A DNA stretch of 64,000 nucleotides from Gamsiella multidivaricata (lineage: Eukaryota; Mortierellomycota; Mortierellomycetes; Mortierellales; Mortierellaceae), in assembly GCF_025024155.1 (NCBI RefSeq), contig NW_026251802.1, forward strand, positions 62,001 through 126,000. The letters run 5' to 3'. The translations under genes and the position numbers were made by a program. This document shows, one piece after another, positions 34,578 to 45,260 of this stretch (the first letter of the stretch is position 1; each line of letters begins with the position of its first letter). Under the pieces are notes generated by a model. The model did no database searches, was not told the origin of the DNA, and saw nothing but the letters and a program-made list of their open reading frames with translations.

Positions 34578-36023
34578 AACCTATATCTTTTTTTCTTTAC
34601 AGATGCATCAACTACTAGTGTGTCAATCCTGATTTCCCGATCCACATGTTTTTTTGTGCTATGGGCCCCTGCCATCGCCCTTTTTTCAATAAACCATTTT
34701 TTTTCGAGCTTAGTGTGATTAATAAGATGGCACGAGAGCTTACGCCTTGACGGGCTGTATGGTATGCGTCGCATTTCAACAGCAGTAAAAAACGCTCTCC
34801 GTTCTGGATACCTAATCCTAGTAAACGCATCCGCCCGGTACCTGACTGCTTCCACCCATTTTCTCATGGCGCTTGCAGTAAGTATCTTTCTTTTACGCCA
34901 AAGTTCTCCTACTGGTGCCCCAAATAGTGTACTGTTTGTCATAAAGAATATATCAATGAGATATTGAATCTACCCGTACATAGATTCTTTTCGTTGGATA
35001 GTCTAGGACAGAACTGTAGACTCTGCACTAAGAGCAGTGGGACCTCGTCATCTGTCGTCAGAACATGGATAGGACAACTCGAAGGATAGAGGTATCCAGT
35101 AGTCTAGCTCAAACAAGAGCACAGTGCAACGCCCGAAATCCCCCCCCTCATCAGTATCAATTGAGCTCCACTGAAAGAAGTCCCAGGCCAACGGGGCTAT
35201 CGTCTTACTAAGGTTACATTTTATTTTTCTACTTCTGAGAAACGAGGGCGCATGGCGCGGTGGGTATTATTGGTGCATGCTGTGGTGCGACGGTGTAGCG
35301 CAGCGGTAAGTAAATTAGGTTTTGAGTTCGCGCTCAACGATTTCCTCCTATGACCTATTAGGCATGCGGACGGCGGCGCACAAGTCCGTAGTCTATACAT
35401 GGGGTAGCATGATAACTGACAACTGATTTATATTCAGTTTTTCCCACACTGAGTTACTTTACGACAGTGCATGTGTATCTTGGAAGGCGTACCAATTGGT
35501 ATCAAATGAGGAACCCATCCTACACTCAAATCTCAAATGGGATATTTGGGTGAGACAGATGGAGTGGATGGGATGGATAAAAATCTATGAGCAGTTGGAT
35601 ATATTGAACGAGAAACCCATCAATTCCACGACAATAGGCTGCCTGCCATGTCGGACGCTCATAGTAGAAAAGGGGAAAAAAAATGGCAGGCGATGAGATT
35701 TCTGCTGTGTAACAAAACGCCTGACCTAGGTCTAAAAATATTTGAAACAGACGAAGTGTGCATTGCCTACATTCTCTTCGGCGCATGGACCGATGTATGC
35801 CGCACCGGATATTCATGGTACTGAATGTGGGCGTGAAAATAAAAATGAGAGCTCGTGTAAGCCGCAAGAGATCCGGGAACCGTGGAGTCCCCGTCAGTGG
35901 GTGGTCGATGAATACATTTTTAAAGTAATCTTCCCAATTGAATATCCTAGAAAACACAGAACCCTCTTCCTTCAATTGCATGCGGCTACTTGCATATAGG
36001 GGAAGGCAGCTACCGCTTGCAGT
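34578..36023. other. Intergenic stretch, no supported gene
   Basis: No coding segment with recognisable motifs was found. At 35288-35345 a short sequence (GTAGCGCAGCGGTAAG ... GAGTTCGCGCTC) recalls tRNA A and B boxes, but the spacing is too short for a tRNA (see rejected items). Confidence 0.4.
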
Positions 36024-36281
36024 TTATTCGGTGACACTCAAGACGCCTGTTCTTGCGAACTCCTTGGCAATGTCGATTACTCTGGTATCTGCAAAAAGCC
36101 CTTCCAACAATTGCTCTGGCTTCTTCCAGGCTTGTACCTCAGGCGGAGCGTTGGAGAAGTGGCGGAAGATTTGTGCTAGTGACTCGTACTCGCTTCGAGT
36201 AACCTGGCTGGGAGATCGCAGGTCAGGAGAGTCCAGAAGATGAGGCTCGGGGGGGGGGGGGATGAATCCATCATGAACCAA
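36024..36281 (-). pseudogene. Relic of the transposase N-terminal domain found at 40-42 kb
   Basis: The 85-codon frame contains SEYESLAQIFRHFSNAPPEV QAW, and ends with IDIAKEFARTGVLSV. This parallels NEYRVLAHLAAKFSTAPEEV KAW and KAIEFSTTGVL in the intact transposase frame at 39990-41936, in the same order and spacing. No DDE domain follows. A run of ten G at about 36248-36257 interrupts its upstream side. I read it as a degraded fragment of another copy of the same transposon family. Confidence 0.6.
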
Positions 36282-36510
36282 TAGTCAGTAGCTAATGGGA
36301 AGACAGTATGGTCTGGCGTCGTCTAAGGTGGTGGAAAGGACGGCGTAATCAGGGTCATCAGCATCCGATGGTCGAGATCACTTCGGGGAGGCGGAAGCAG
36401 TCAGTTTTGAGGCTACTCAGCACGTCCCCACGACCCTCCCGCTCCACGCGTCAAACGAAATCACATACTTCTTGCTTCCCCACCACTCACAACATAACGA
36501 TCAACAACTG

Positions 36511-38075
36511 ATGGCCGACTCTACGCAAATCCTCTTCATTTTGGACGGCCAGACACCCTCGAGAGCAATCGAGCTCAATCTGCCTCTCTCAGCCAGCGGT
36601 GCAGCGCTCAGGCTCGCCATCAAAAACCGAATGCCTCTGGACTTTGAAGGAACCTCGGAGCATCTCCTCGCAGTGTGGCGTATCACTGTCCCTAAGAATG
36701 CCGCAACTGCTCGTGAACCCGTCGTTCTATCCAACATCCAGTCCAAGCAGGAAGTCTTCCCTTTTCACAAGCTGTCGGATCATGTTGAGCTAACTGACAG
36801 TAGCTCCTTAATCCTCTTTGTCGTTGACCAAATTCCACCAGGTGAGATAGTCATGCCTGTTACATGTGCCTGTTGCATATCTTCGACGCGAAACTAATGC
36901 CTTGCTGTGAAATAGAATATTTTCCCCGCGAGCGCGTCCGCCAAATGGAGGTGGAAGTTTTTCTCAGCGACACCGAGAAACCCAGGACCATGATGTGGAA
37001 TGTGGTTATGGATACGACATGCCCAGAGGAGCTGGAAATCGACATTATTGAGGAATTTCCTGACCTAATAGGCGATCAGCATCGAACCCTCACTCTTGTC
37101 ATGCCACCTGCACCATCCCGCCAAGTCTCTTGGGTCTTCAGGCCCATCACTGACTACGACTTGCAATCGACTCTTCGGGACTTTATTCGTCGCGACATTA
37201 GTCCCTTGAGGATTAATTACAAAGTCTCCCCGCTTTCTTTCTCAGAGGCGACACTGCCCGCGGCTCTTAGACTGTACAAGATGCATGAGCTGGAGGAATT
37301 TATGGACTTTCCTGCGGCGTCTTCTACGTCGGATAGACACACACAGGCACTCGACAGGCTTTTTACCTCTCTCTCGACACTTCTTGACAAACTCCCCCTA
37401 CCTCTTGAGGATGAATATCAGATGCGTTTTTATGTTGCTACGTTTCTCCTCCAAGTGGTTTCGCTGCTCCCAGGCTGGTGTTTACGAACTGGCAAGGAGG
37501 TCCATTGCAGTCATGCAGAAGGACGGACTGACTACACCATCGAGTCGAAGGAAGACCCATTGGACGCGTTTCCAATAACCATTATCAAGGACCAGGAGAT
37601 CGACAATGGTGTTGCGCAAAACATGATGCAGCTGGATGCGATATCTTGTCGACGGAAACGAAAATTTGAGGAGGTCGAGCAAGAGGGCAATCAGAAGGAC
37701 GACGACGTTCAAAAGGACAAGCGGAAGGATGCAGATATGTACGGAGGCAAGCGGAAGGATGGTGATGAGCGAGAAGGCGAGCAGAAGGACAACGACAACC
37801 AGGAGGAAAAGCAGAAGGATGATGACGAAGTACCCATAGTCTCATACGGGATCGTGACTGATTTGGAGAGCTGGCATATTGTGGAGTATACGAGGAAACC
37901 AAGCTCCTTGAATTCGACATTGCCCACCTTCCGACGTGCGACACTCCCGACTCGGATAGATCTCACCAAGGACCAGTGGAAAGAGAATGTTACGAGCATT
38001 TTTGGAGTCGTGGCGAACCTCAGCGAGAACTTTGTAAGAGGTGTAGGGATGCATCGGAAACGTCGTAAGCAATAA
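36511..38075 (+). CDS. Crinkler (CRN)-like protein with degenerate PD-(D/E)XK domain
   Basis: Exons 36511-36841 and 36916-38075 give 496 residues. Residues 1 to about 110 look like the ubiquitin-like CRN header (ILFILDGQTPSRAIEL, ... FEGTSEHLLAVWRITVPK), which directs CRN proteins of oomycetes and early fungi. The C-terminal part has the arrangement of REase-type domains linked to CRN headers: EGRTDYTIES supplies an Asp, and GVAQNMMQLDA a Gln motif, but where the family has E-x-K this copy reads I-I-K (ITIIKDQ). A long acidic/basic repeat follows (about residues 285-325, QKDDD and RKDGDE units), then a C-terminal segment ending in a basic HRKRRKQ that could be a nuclear signal. It is probably nuclear or secreted as in other CRNs. 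Activity is doubtful because the catalytic Glu seems lost. Confidence 0.72.
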
Positions 38076-38372
38076 ACCAGTTTGTTAACCCCTTTCTAGC
38101 ATAAGAGATGAACTCTCGAGGTTGTTCGCGTACCTCGCCTCTTCCCGTAACATGCGAACGCACTCCTATGCTTACACCGCCCGTGTCAAACCCCATGGTA
38201 AAAAGCAAACTCCAATCGAATGCATTCATGCATCTCCTCCCACGATACAAGACAAGCGCCGACGGTAAAAACATGCTTGCGTCTTGAAAACCACCGTTAT
38301 CAATGGGGGTTTAAAGAATGAAACGATGTCTCTTTCTCGCTTTCTCTGCCCAACCTTACACCACATCCTTCC

Positions 38373-39866
38373 ATGACTAAGTCCATACAAATTCTCTTCA
38401 TCTTGGATGGCGAGGCAACCACGAGGGCAATCGAGCTCACTCTGCCTCTCTCAGCCAGCGGTGCAGAGCTCATCTTGGCCATCATGAACCGACTGCCTCT
38501 CGACTTTGAAGGAACCTCGGGGCAACTCCTCACGGTGTGGCGTGTCGCTGTCCCCAAGGATGCCGGCACGGCTCATGAACCTGTTGTTTTATCCAACATC
38601 AAGTTGAAACAGGACGTCCACCCATCTGACAAGCTGTTGGAGCTTGTCAAGGCAGATGAACTTGGTACTTACCTCACGGTTTTCGTTGCCACCAAGGTAA
38701 GGGTGCTTCTACAGCCTTGTCATTTGGTACTTTGGATTTAGAGTACATAGGAGTCTGAACGGAACAATTGGACTTGATTAGGAGGTCTTCCCCCTGACGG
38801 CGGCGGTGGAGCAATCTCTGACTGCCTCACGCAAGGCGGCTCTCCTAGTGATCGTGAAGAGTATTCATTCTTCTTACCAGCTTCAGTGGTTTCGCGAGGG
38901 CGCACCCTCGCTTCAAGAGTATTTTGAACTCATTTTCTCCGAGTACCCTGGACTTGCAGATGAGACAGCCTCTCTCGCCATGCAGAGACCTAACAGCAAG
39001 GACGAATACGACCTTTGCACCACAGATCAGATTCAGGAGAGAGCCGCAGCTACTCTCCTCAATGACAAGCAATGCGAATGCCTTGTCATCAACCTCACCA
39101 TCCAGTTCAAGCAGCTTGCGTTATCGCATCACCAGCCGCACCATCTGCCGGAGCGATATGGACTTCATCTCGATCAAATATCCAAATATCCAGCCGCAGG
39201 ACTCACTACAGCAGAAGCCCGAGCCGTAAGATGTACGAAAATGCCACAACAACGTTCCATTACTGCTGCAGCCCTGACCAGAGAACTATGGGGCTGCCAG
39301 AGAATGAGTCTGGTGTGGCTGGATGCGTGCTCAATATTCTGCGAGCATGTGTTGAACAATACCCTCTGCTCGAGATCAGGTGCCAGGTGCCTGTATCTGG
39401 GACGATGGCCAATGGACGAGTTGATTTCGCAATTGCACATCGGGGCCACAAGCAAGTGCTCTGCGTCGTGGAGGTGAAACACCATGCTTCGGAAACCAGC
39501 AGCTTCCCTCAGCTCATTGCAGGGATGTACACAGTCTTGAAAAGTTGTCTTGCTGTGCATAATGCCTTACCTTCTCCCCAAACAAGTATGTGTTTCGGGA
39601 TATCGACAGACTATGCAACATGGGTCACGTTCCGGAGTACCCTCCAGAGGTTGCCCTCAGGAAGCCTGACCATGTTCAAGGTGCAAAAAGCAACGGTTGC
39701 GCAAAACTTGTCTTTTGCGCCAACAACTAAAGAAGGCAAAGCACGCGTTTTGAGCCTTCTCGGCAAGGTGTTGTCATTCTTCTCTGTGATCCACGCTTGG
39801 TCTGCATCCGATGTGAACGTGGGAAAGACCGGGAACAAGGGAGCCGGAAAGGCCAGGAAAACGTGA
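38373..39866 (+). CDS. Crinkler (CRN)-like protein with intact-looking PD-(D/E)XK nuclease core
   Basis: Exons 38373-38696, 38782-39225 and 39282-39866 give about 450 residues. The third exon start was chosen because its CAG acceptor restores frame. The header (ILFILDGEATTRAIELTLPL, ... FEGTSGQLLTVWRVAVPK) is nearly the same as in the gene 300 bp upstream. The C-terminal domain has GRVDFAIAHRGHKQVLCVVE followed by VKHH, that is D-x(15)-E-x-K, the PD-(D/E)XK nuclease core, then a conserved FPQLIAGMYTVLKSC helix. A lysine-rich tail ends the protein. CRN proteins with such a nuclease domain act on DNA in the nucleus in other systems; here that is inference. An alternative tail intron after 39863 (GTGAGT ... 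CTAG) would not change the protein. Confidence 0.72.
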
Positions 39867-39989
39867 GTAGAAGTAATTAGGCAGCATAGGAAGTGAGTTG
39901 CAGTCTAGCATTTTCTAGGTAAATAAAGCTCGTGTTGCGGACATGTGTCTGGGCGCGCCCTGATCTAGGGACCCGCAGTACCCTTTCTT

Positions 39990-41936
39990 TTATTCATCCG
40001 CATCCTCATCGACTTGATCGTCGTGAGGTAGGTATTCATCATCATCTAAACCAAAGTCATCGTATCGATCCAGTGCTACTCTATGGTCATAGTAGGTCTC
40101 ATGTGCAAGATCTACGCTCCAATCCTTTTCCGAGACAGATATGAGAAAAGTACCAAGTGGAGCATCTTCTGACTCGCTCTCGATCATGCCGATCTCGTGT
40201 GTTGGCAGCCCATCGGCCACGGTGGTCTCCTGTACTGTTTGACTCTCAACCATGTGGATCTCCTGTATTGGCACAGTGACTTCCGGCTCGCTTGTGACAT
40301 CCTCCATTGATGGCCGGTTCTGATAGTATTCCTTGCCAATACTGATGGACGTATTCCGTTGCGATATAAATGTCGCGCTTTTGACCTCGAAAAAATAGTG
40401 GACCAAGGCAATCTTGAGTCCAATGGGCGTCAGTTTGCCTGTTGTGTAAGCAGCGACCTTGTTCTTGACGATAGCCCATATCTTCTCAACTGGTTGGAGC
40501 TCGCAGTGGTATGGTGGGGTCTTGAAAATCTCGTGGCCACCATTTTCCGTTGCAATCTCGGAGATGGTGAAGGGCTGGTCCGCGAGGTTCTTTATGTGCG
40601 CCAATAGTGTCTTCTTTGTTGGCACATTACCATCGCTTGTTAGTGGGATGGCGTTATTAGTAGCGTCAAACCAGTTAAGGATATCTTCCTTTGTGGATCC
40701 TGTGTTCGGCTTCCTATTAACTCTGCTAAAGTGGTATGAGGCGCCATCGAGGTGAATGTGGCAAGGCGGCAGCCCCATAGCCTGTAGGTTTTGGCAAAGC
40801 TTCCTGAAGATGCCGTTGAACGTCTCCGAGTTAAAGTTGCCATGGTAGTCATCATCCTCTGCCATGGCATCTGAGTAGCGTACCTCATCCGGCACTTTAT
40901 CCCACAGCTTGGGATCATTCCACGATGCGGATACGCCTCCTTTGGATTTTGCTGGCCAAATGTAGATGCTATTCCTGACATATTCACCTACGAGTTTGTC
41001 TGCAGCCTCGTTGTAGTATACCACAAACGCTCCGAAGATGACCAACATTGGCTGCCGACCCGGTTCATTAACGACGCCTCCCGGAGGGACCCATCGATTT
41101 GCTGCGGCATGGTCCAGATGGCAGTATGACTCGTTCAAAAAGACCTCGGGTGCCTTGGGTACCACCCTCCCATCTGGCAACTCCCTTAGATTGGCAAGAC
41201 GGCGCTTGAGGTACTTGTGTCGGAATGCAACATTCTGTGGCGAGTCGTGCAGAATGTTGCGTCGCACCCCCTTGCCCCAGCGGAGACCTAGTTTTCGGAG
41301 ATAGCGCTGGATTGTGCTGACTGATGCATCGAGTACTTTCTCTTCTCGCAGTTGGTTGGCAATACGGTTGGCTGAGTTGGGTATCCCGAGTTTGTTGGAT
41401 TTGGTGACCATGCTCAAGAGCTTTTCCGATAGTACTGGATCTAGCTCTTTCACGGCGGGTCCCCGTCTGACAGCCAAACCGCCTGGGAGAACACCAGTTG
41501 TCGAGAATTCAATCGCTTTCTGGCATGTGTCTTTGCCATAACCAGTCAGAACTGACAGCCCCATACACATTTCACCTGAGCCAAGGTTGAATAGCCATGC
41601 TTTTACTTCTTCAGGCGCAGTAGAGAACTTTGCAGCCAGATGTGCTAGCACGCGGTACTCATTGGCCAGAATGCATGACCCATCACGCTTGAATGTGTGT
41701 TCTTTGTCAGTCAGCTCTATTCTTGAAAGCTTGAGAGGGGCCTTGAGAGGGGCCTTGACAGAGGCCTTGACTGGAGCTTGGAGGACCGGAGTCTGGGGGA
41801 CTGGAGCCTGGGGCGCTGGGGCCCGGGGGATTAGACCCTGAGGGACAGGAGCCTGAGGGACAGGAGCCTGGAGAAGTAGAGCCTGGAGGACTGGAGTCAT
41901 TGGCACGGAATCCCTAGCAGGAAGATATATCCACAA
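39990..41936 (-). mobile_element. DDE transposase (IS630/Tc1-mariner-like), first catalytic Asp replaced
   Basis: A single open frame carries an N-terminal PVPQAPVPQ-type low-complexity segment, a helix-turn-helix region (VLAHLAAKFSTAPEEVKAW; VSTIQRYLRKLGLRWGKG) and a DDE_3-like catalytic domain. Motif 1 reads EVFLNESYCHLDH, where relatives read FLDESY, so Asp is replaced by Asn. Motif 2 is HIHLDGASYH and motif 3 PPYHCELQPVEKIWAIVKN, with 86 residues between the second Asp and the Glu, longer than in classical mariner. A likely upstream exon lies at about 41985-42582. The translation start is uncertain: either an ATG near 41897 or a spliced start further up. I saw no terminal inverted repeats flanking it. 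A copy with this substitution is probably unable to cut DNA, though host genes derived from transposases also lose such residues. Confidence 0.75.
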
Positions 41937-41984
41937 TTAGTTTATGTTCTGGGCCATGACGGTGCAGGATAGCGATGTGATACT

Positions 41985-42582
41985 TACATGCAGTTCCCAT
42001 TATCTCCTGCTTTGAACACAAAGGGATTCGTAGGATCGTCAGGGATGAACGTATATGTTGGGCGGCGTCACGGGGTGCCAGGCTGTTCTGCCACAAATAT
42101 AAAACCTCCAGCTTGGCTTCGGCTTTGAAGGTTGCGAGGGGTGGATTTGAGAAGCACCCCCTGGAGCGGTCTTCCGGTACAAATGAGAAGTTTACCACAC
42201 CCGCTGGTGATCCGGAAGCCGGGGGAGGGCGTGTCCTTGGAGCCGAAGGACGGTAAGGAGACCATCGAACATGTTCTAATCGAGCTGGGGTTCCTGGAGA
42301 TCTGCAAAGCCTTGGGGTTCTCGTAGGACTGACGCGCTCCTGTATGCCTTTGGAGTTGTGGTGGACGCGTTCTGTCGCGGTGCAACAAGGACTAACACGC
42401 TCTTGCATGCCTTTTGCGTTCTGGTGGACGCGTCCTGCCGGGGTGCGACAAGGACTAACATACTCCTGTATGCCGTTTGAGTCCTTATGGACGCGCCTTT
42501 TCGGGGTTTGACGAGGAGTAGACTGATCGTGTCTACTAGGTATCGGGAAAATGGTGGGTGTTGAAAAGGCGATTGGAGTCAT
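41985..42582 (-). CDS. Probable 5' exon of the transposase gene with three 21-residue repeats
   Basis: The frame from an ATG at 42582 encodes three tandem units of about 21 residues (RVHKDSNGIQEYVSPCRTP, RVHQNAKGMQERVSPCCTA, RVHHNSKGIQERVSPTRTP; 63-bp period, about 42300-42500). A Pro-rich segment and a short helical stretch (FKAEAKLEVLYLWQNSLAP) follow. It ends at a strong donor (GCAT/GTAAGT, about 41985). Splicing to an acceptor inside the downstream frame (CCAG near 41890) would keep the transposase frame, so I infer one gene, but the junction is not certain. The repeats suggest a DNA- or protein-binding arm; no family was recognised. Confidence 0.45.
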
Positions 42583-43109
42583 ATCAGAGCGAGGAGTCTG
42601 CTAGAGAAAATTAGGGTATAGAAGGTGACCTGCCATTCAGATGCCTGTTGACGATGATGTTGGCGATGAGGAGGTGCCTCGGCGCCCATGGGTTAAATTC
42701 CCTTAATGCATCATCCTTGCATGTGTGGAGCGGCCCTGAGCCCACCTTCTAAAATGGGGAGCTGGCCCTATTGGGATGAGTATTCAGTCTGTTGAAAACA
42801 CTTATAATCCCGATTAGGGTGTAAAGAGTTCTATTCAAAAATATATTCATCGATCGCCCATTGACGCGGCCTCTATATCTGTAGCCATGGTGCCTAGTAT
42901 ATGCTGCTTACTTACCGTCTCTCAGCCAGCGCGAATGTTCGCGTTTTTTGTGCTACGCATGCAGTTTAATGGGATTCCATTCTACTGCATAAAGTGATCA
43001 ATATTGTAGCGGTCGTAAACGACTGCGCTTGGGAAGAATACGCGGTATGGACGCGTAAAATATAACCTCTTCCTTGAATGTGCAGTAAATGGAAGCGCAA
43101 ATCATTATA
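42583..43109. other. Intergenic stretch left of the MITE
   Basis: No supported gene. It is the upstream region of the transposase gene and the left flank of the MITE, ending in its TA target duplication. Confidence 0.4.
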
Positions 43110-43572
43110 GAGTCCGCGTCAAAAAGTATCGACACTTATATTTACAATAATAAATTTTAATTCAGTCGATTGTATGGCCATTGTGCGTCAAAAAGTGCCA
43201 TCCTATGTTTTACGTACAAAATTAACAAAGTTTATTTTCGTTTTCGTGGCCGCTTTCTCTGCCTCTGCGCGTCTTGAAGAAATAAGATGATGATGACTAT
43301 CCTCTGCACTTGGTAGCATGATCTCTTCTTTGTGTGTAGCAGTACTAGCAGTCCTCAGACATAGATAAAAATGGAGTCGCAAAGACTTTAATACAGCACC
43401 TCTTTTCCTCGTATCTTTGTTACTCTTTACATTGTGCATGCAGCCATGCAACCATGTCAACAGGCCTCTCTTGTACGTACGAGAAACCATTCCTCATGTG
43501 AGGGCCGCAATCGACTGAACTAAAATTTATTATTGTAAAAATATAAGTGTCGATACTTTTTGACGCGGACTC
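43110..43572. mobile_element. Tc1/mariner-type MITE with long inverted termini and TA target duplication
   Basis: The left terminus 43110-43172 (GAGTCCGCGTCAAAAAGTAT ...) is matched in inverted orientation by 43508-43572, differing by a 2-bp indel and about one substitution over roughly 64 bp. TA dinucleotides flank both ends (43108-43109 and 43573-43574), as expected for Tc1/mariner insertion. The interior is about 335 bp with no transposase motif, so the element is non-autonomous. A second copy of the terminal core, GCGTCAAAAAGT, lies just inside the left arm at about 43185-43196. The GTCAAAAAGTAT core is typical of Tc1 termini. It sits between the DDE transposase and the cysteine-rich protein gene; the nearby transposase is not shown to mobilise it. 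Confidence 0.92.
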
Positions 43573-43574
43573 TA

Positions 43575-44133
43575 TTATAGAATTTTCAAAAGGGAGCCGC
43601 GCATCTGTGCACAGAGAGACTGAGCATGGGACAAGGTACCATCCTTTGGCACTCAATATACTCAGCCCACTACCGGATAGATAACCATGCACCCTAGCTC
43701 CGCTGAGTTGGATATTCGCGCATTTGCATTAGCATATGCAGCCAAATGTCCACCATCCGTCTCACCTACATACGTTCTGTTCTTCCCTTCAGCCTTTTCT
43801 AGAAACGAGTTCGATGAGTGCGCCTTCAATCACCCGAGTGCATGTATTCGCATATATCATTGGACAAGTAGGTCGGGTGGACCAGATGCATTAGGATACC
43901 ATGGACTGCAAGTCGAAATATTGGGTGTAACATGGTCTTTCTTAGGCGCTTATTCTTTTTCCGTACTTGTATATGGTTCTATATACGCGTAGAATACTAA
44001 TACGAATGATCAAGTGGCGACATTAAGCGTCATTTCTCGCATGCCTACAGGTCTTTTTCCCTTGCAGAGTGAGTACTTTGAGCACCCTCGATTCGATTCC
44101 TTGAACTCAGGATCTTTCTCATTTTTTTTTTCG
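43575..44133. other. Intergenic, upstream region of the cysteine-rich protein gene
   Basis: No gene supported. A 101-codon open frame at 43687-43992 has no motif and is not called. The stretch runs up to the TATA box at 44134. Confidence 0.4.
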
Positions 44134-44141
44134 TATAAAAG
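44134..44141 (+). promoter_or_regulatory. TATA box of the cysteine-rich secreted protein gene
   Basis: TATAAAAG lies 245 bp upstream of the start codon, and a T-run precedes it. The leader contains intron signals (GTAAGC at 44199 or GTAAGT at 44294, with CACTAG at 44331-44336), so the mature 5' UTR would be short. A clear TATA box is rare among the genes in this window and suggests strong or inducible expression; that is inference. Confidence 0.65.
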
Positions 44142-44378
44142 GACGAGATAACCGGCCCTCATTCCTGTCCTTCACTCTTCTACATCTTCCTTCCCCAAGT
44201 AAGCACTATACTCTCAACTACTTTCATAAAAAGCACTGCCCTTCACAATCCCTTTCTTCTATTCTATTTTCATGCTGTGACACTGAAGATGGAGTAAGTA
44301 TCTAATTCCCTCTTGATATTTCTACATCTACACTAGGCTTCAAGCAAACACAGCACACCCACACCTACTATCATCAAA

Positions 44379-44627
44379 ATGCGTATCTCTGCCATTGCCG
44401 GTTTGTTCGTCTTGGTTATCGCCAGCGTTGCGGAAGCTGGTCGCCAGTGCGAGAACTATGCCTCCGGATGCAAGGCCTGCGTCTGCAACCAGTGGGTTGA
44501 CACTTCCAAGTGCTGCTACGGCGAGTTCAACGGCGGCAACGGAAACTGCGAGGGTCTCAAGGCCGCCAACACTGGCAAATTCCAGAGCTGCTGCAACAGC
44601 AAGGGTGGCTTCGGTCGCTGCTGGTAA
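44379..44627 (+). CDS. Small cysteine-rich secreted protein
   Basis: The 82-residue product has a clean signal peptide (residues 1-20, MRISAIAGLFVLVIASVAEA) and a 62-residue mature part with ten cysteines at 24, 31, 34, 36, 45, 46, 57, 71, 72 and 81. Two are C-C pairs and three are clustered as C-x2-C-x-C, with Gly/Asn-rich loops between. This is the layout of fungal effector-like or antimicrobial disulfide-rich proteins. I recognise no named family. It is a single coding exon with a 5'-UTR intron and a TATA box. Function could be defence, surface or host interaction; none can be assigned from sequence. Confidence 0.8.
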   Translation: MRISAIAGLFVLVIASVAEAGRQCENYASGCKACVCNQWVDTSKCCYGEFNGGNGNCEGLKAANTGKFQSCCNSKGGFGRCW

Positions 44628-44988
44628 ATTAAAGAGGGCGCTTGCTTCTCTTCGAATTCGTACCATCCACGACCATGCAAGAGCAAGGGGTTTGTTCATT
44701 ATGAGGCTACGTCCCAAGGGTTCCGCAGTTTGAATCAAACGAAATAAAACGATCACGTATATAATAAGAAATCACATACAAGTTCATAGAATTTTATTTA
44801 AGTGCAGCAGTTGTTCTGCTGTCAGGTCAGCCAGATATCCACAACTAGATGTGGAGGACTTAGGATCATTGGCAGGAATATGGCTTGGGGCCTACATCCC
44901 ACTCGCTTACGATATGTTGGTCCATCAGCCGTTTAAGTGCTTGACCGTCCAAAGCAGTCATTTCCACGTTTAAATGCATTTCATGGGT
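44628..44988. other. 3' flank of the cysteine-rich gene
   Basis: Nothing recognised apart from the likely 3' UTR of the cysteine-rich protein gene (AATAAAAC at about 44741-44748 may be its polyadenylation signal). Confidence 0.4.
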
Positions 44989-45260
44989 ACGACGATGGTG
45001 GTCAGTGTGCGAAAGCCTCTTTGAAAATTTGGACTATTGCCGAACTGTTTCCGACCTGGTGCTTTGAATGAACGTATCTCTGAGTACGGTAGACTTCAAA
45101 GACCTCGGTAAGCCTCTCCAGTGTCAATATTTTCTTGCCATGCGCAATATCATATAAACAGTTCGCTAGGATCACAGCGTCCTCCATAGCATTGGCTGCA
45201 CCTTGCCCAGCACTAGCCTGTATGAAAGATGGACCAAAGGCGGGCCACGCTGGTATTCCT
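44989..45260 (-). pseudogene. Relic of the FAD monooxygenase C-terminal region
   Basis: The frame 45002-45187 (MEDAVILANCLYDIAHGKK, then an FEVYRTQRYVHSKHQ segment), with the upstream out-of-frame-prone sequence SAGQGAANA, matches GAVNAMEDAVVLANCLYDIS and FEEYYSQRFPYAKYHVE of the intact monooxygenase at 47.5-49.4 kb. It lacks the FAD N-terminus and shows no continuing frame. It is on the same strand as the intact copy. Confidence 0.75.

Noticed and set aside
35288..35345. tRNA-like A and B boxes (GTAGCGCAGCGGTAAG and GAGTTCGCGCTC)
   Set aside because: The box spacing is about 28 bp instead of roughly 44, and no cloverleaf with acceptor stem could be drawn. A tRNA-derived SINE piece is possible but unsupported.
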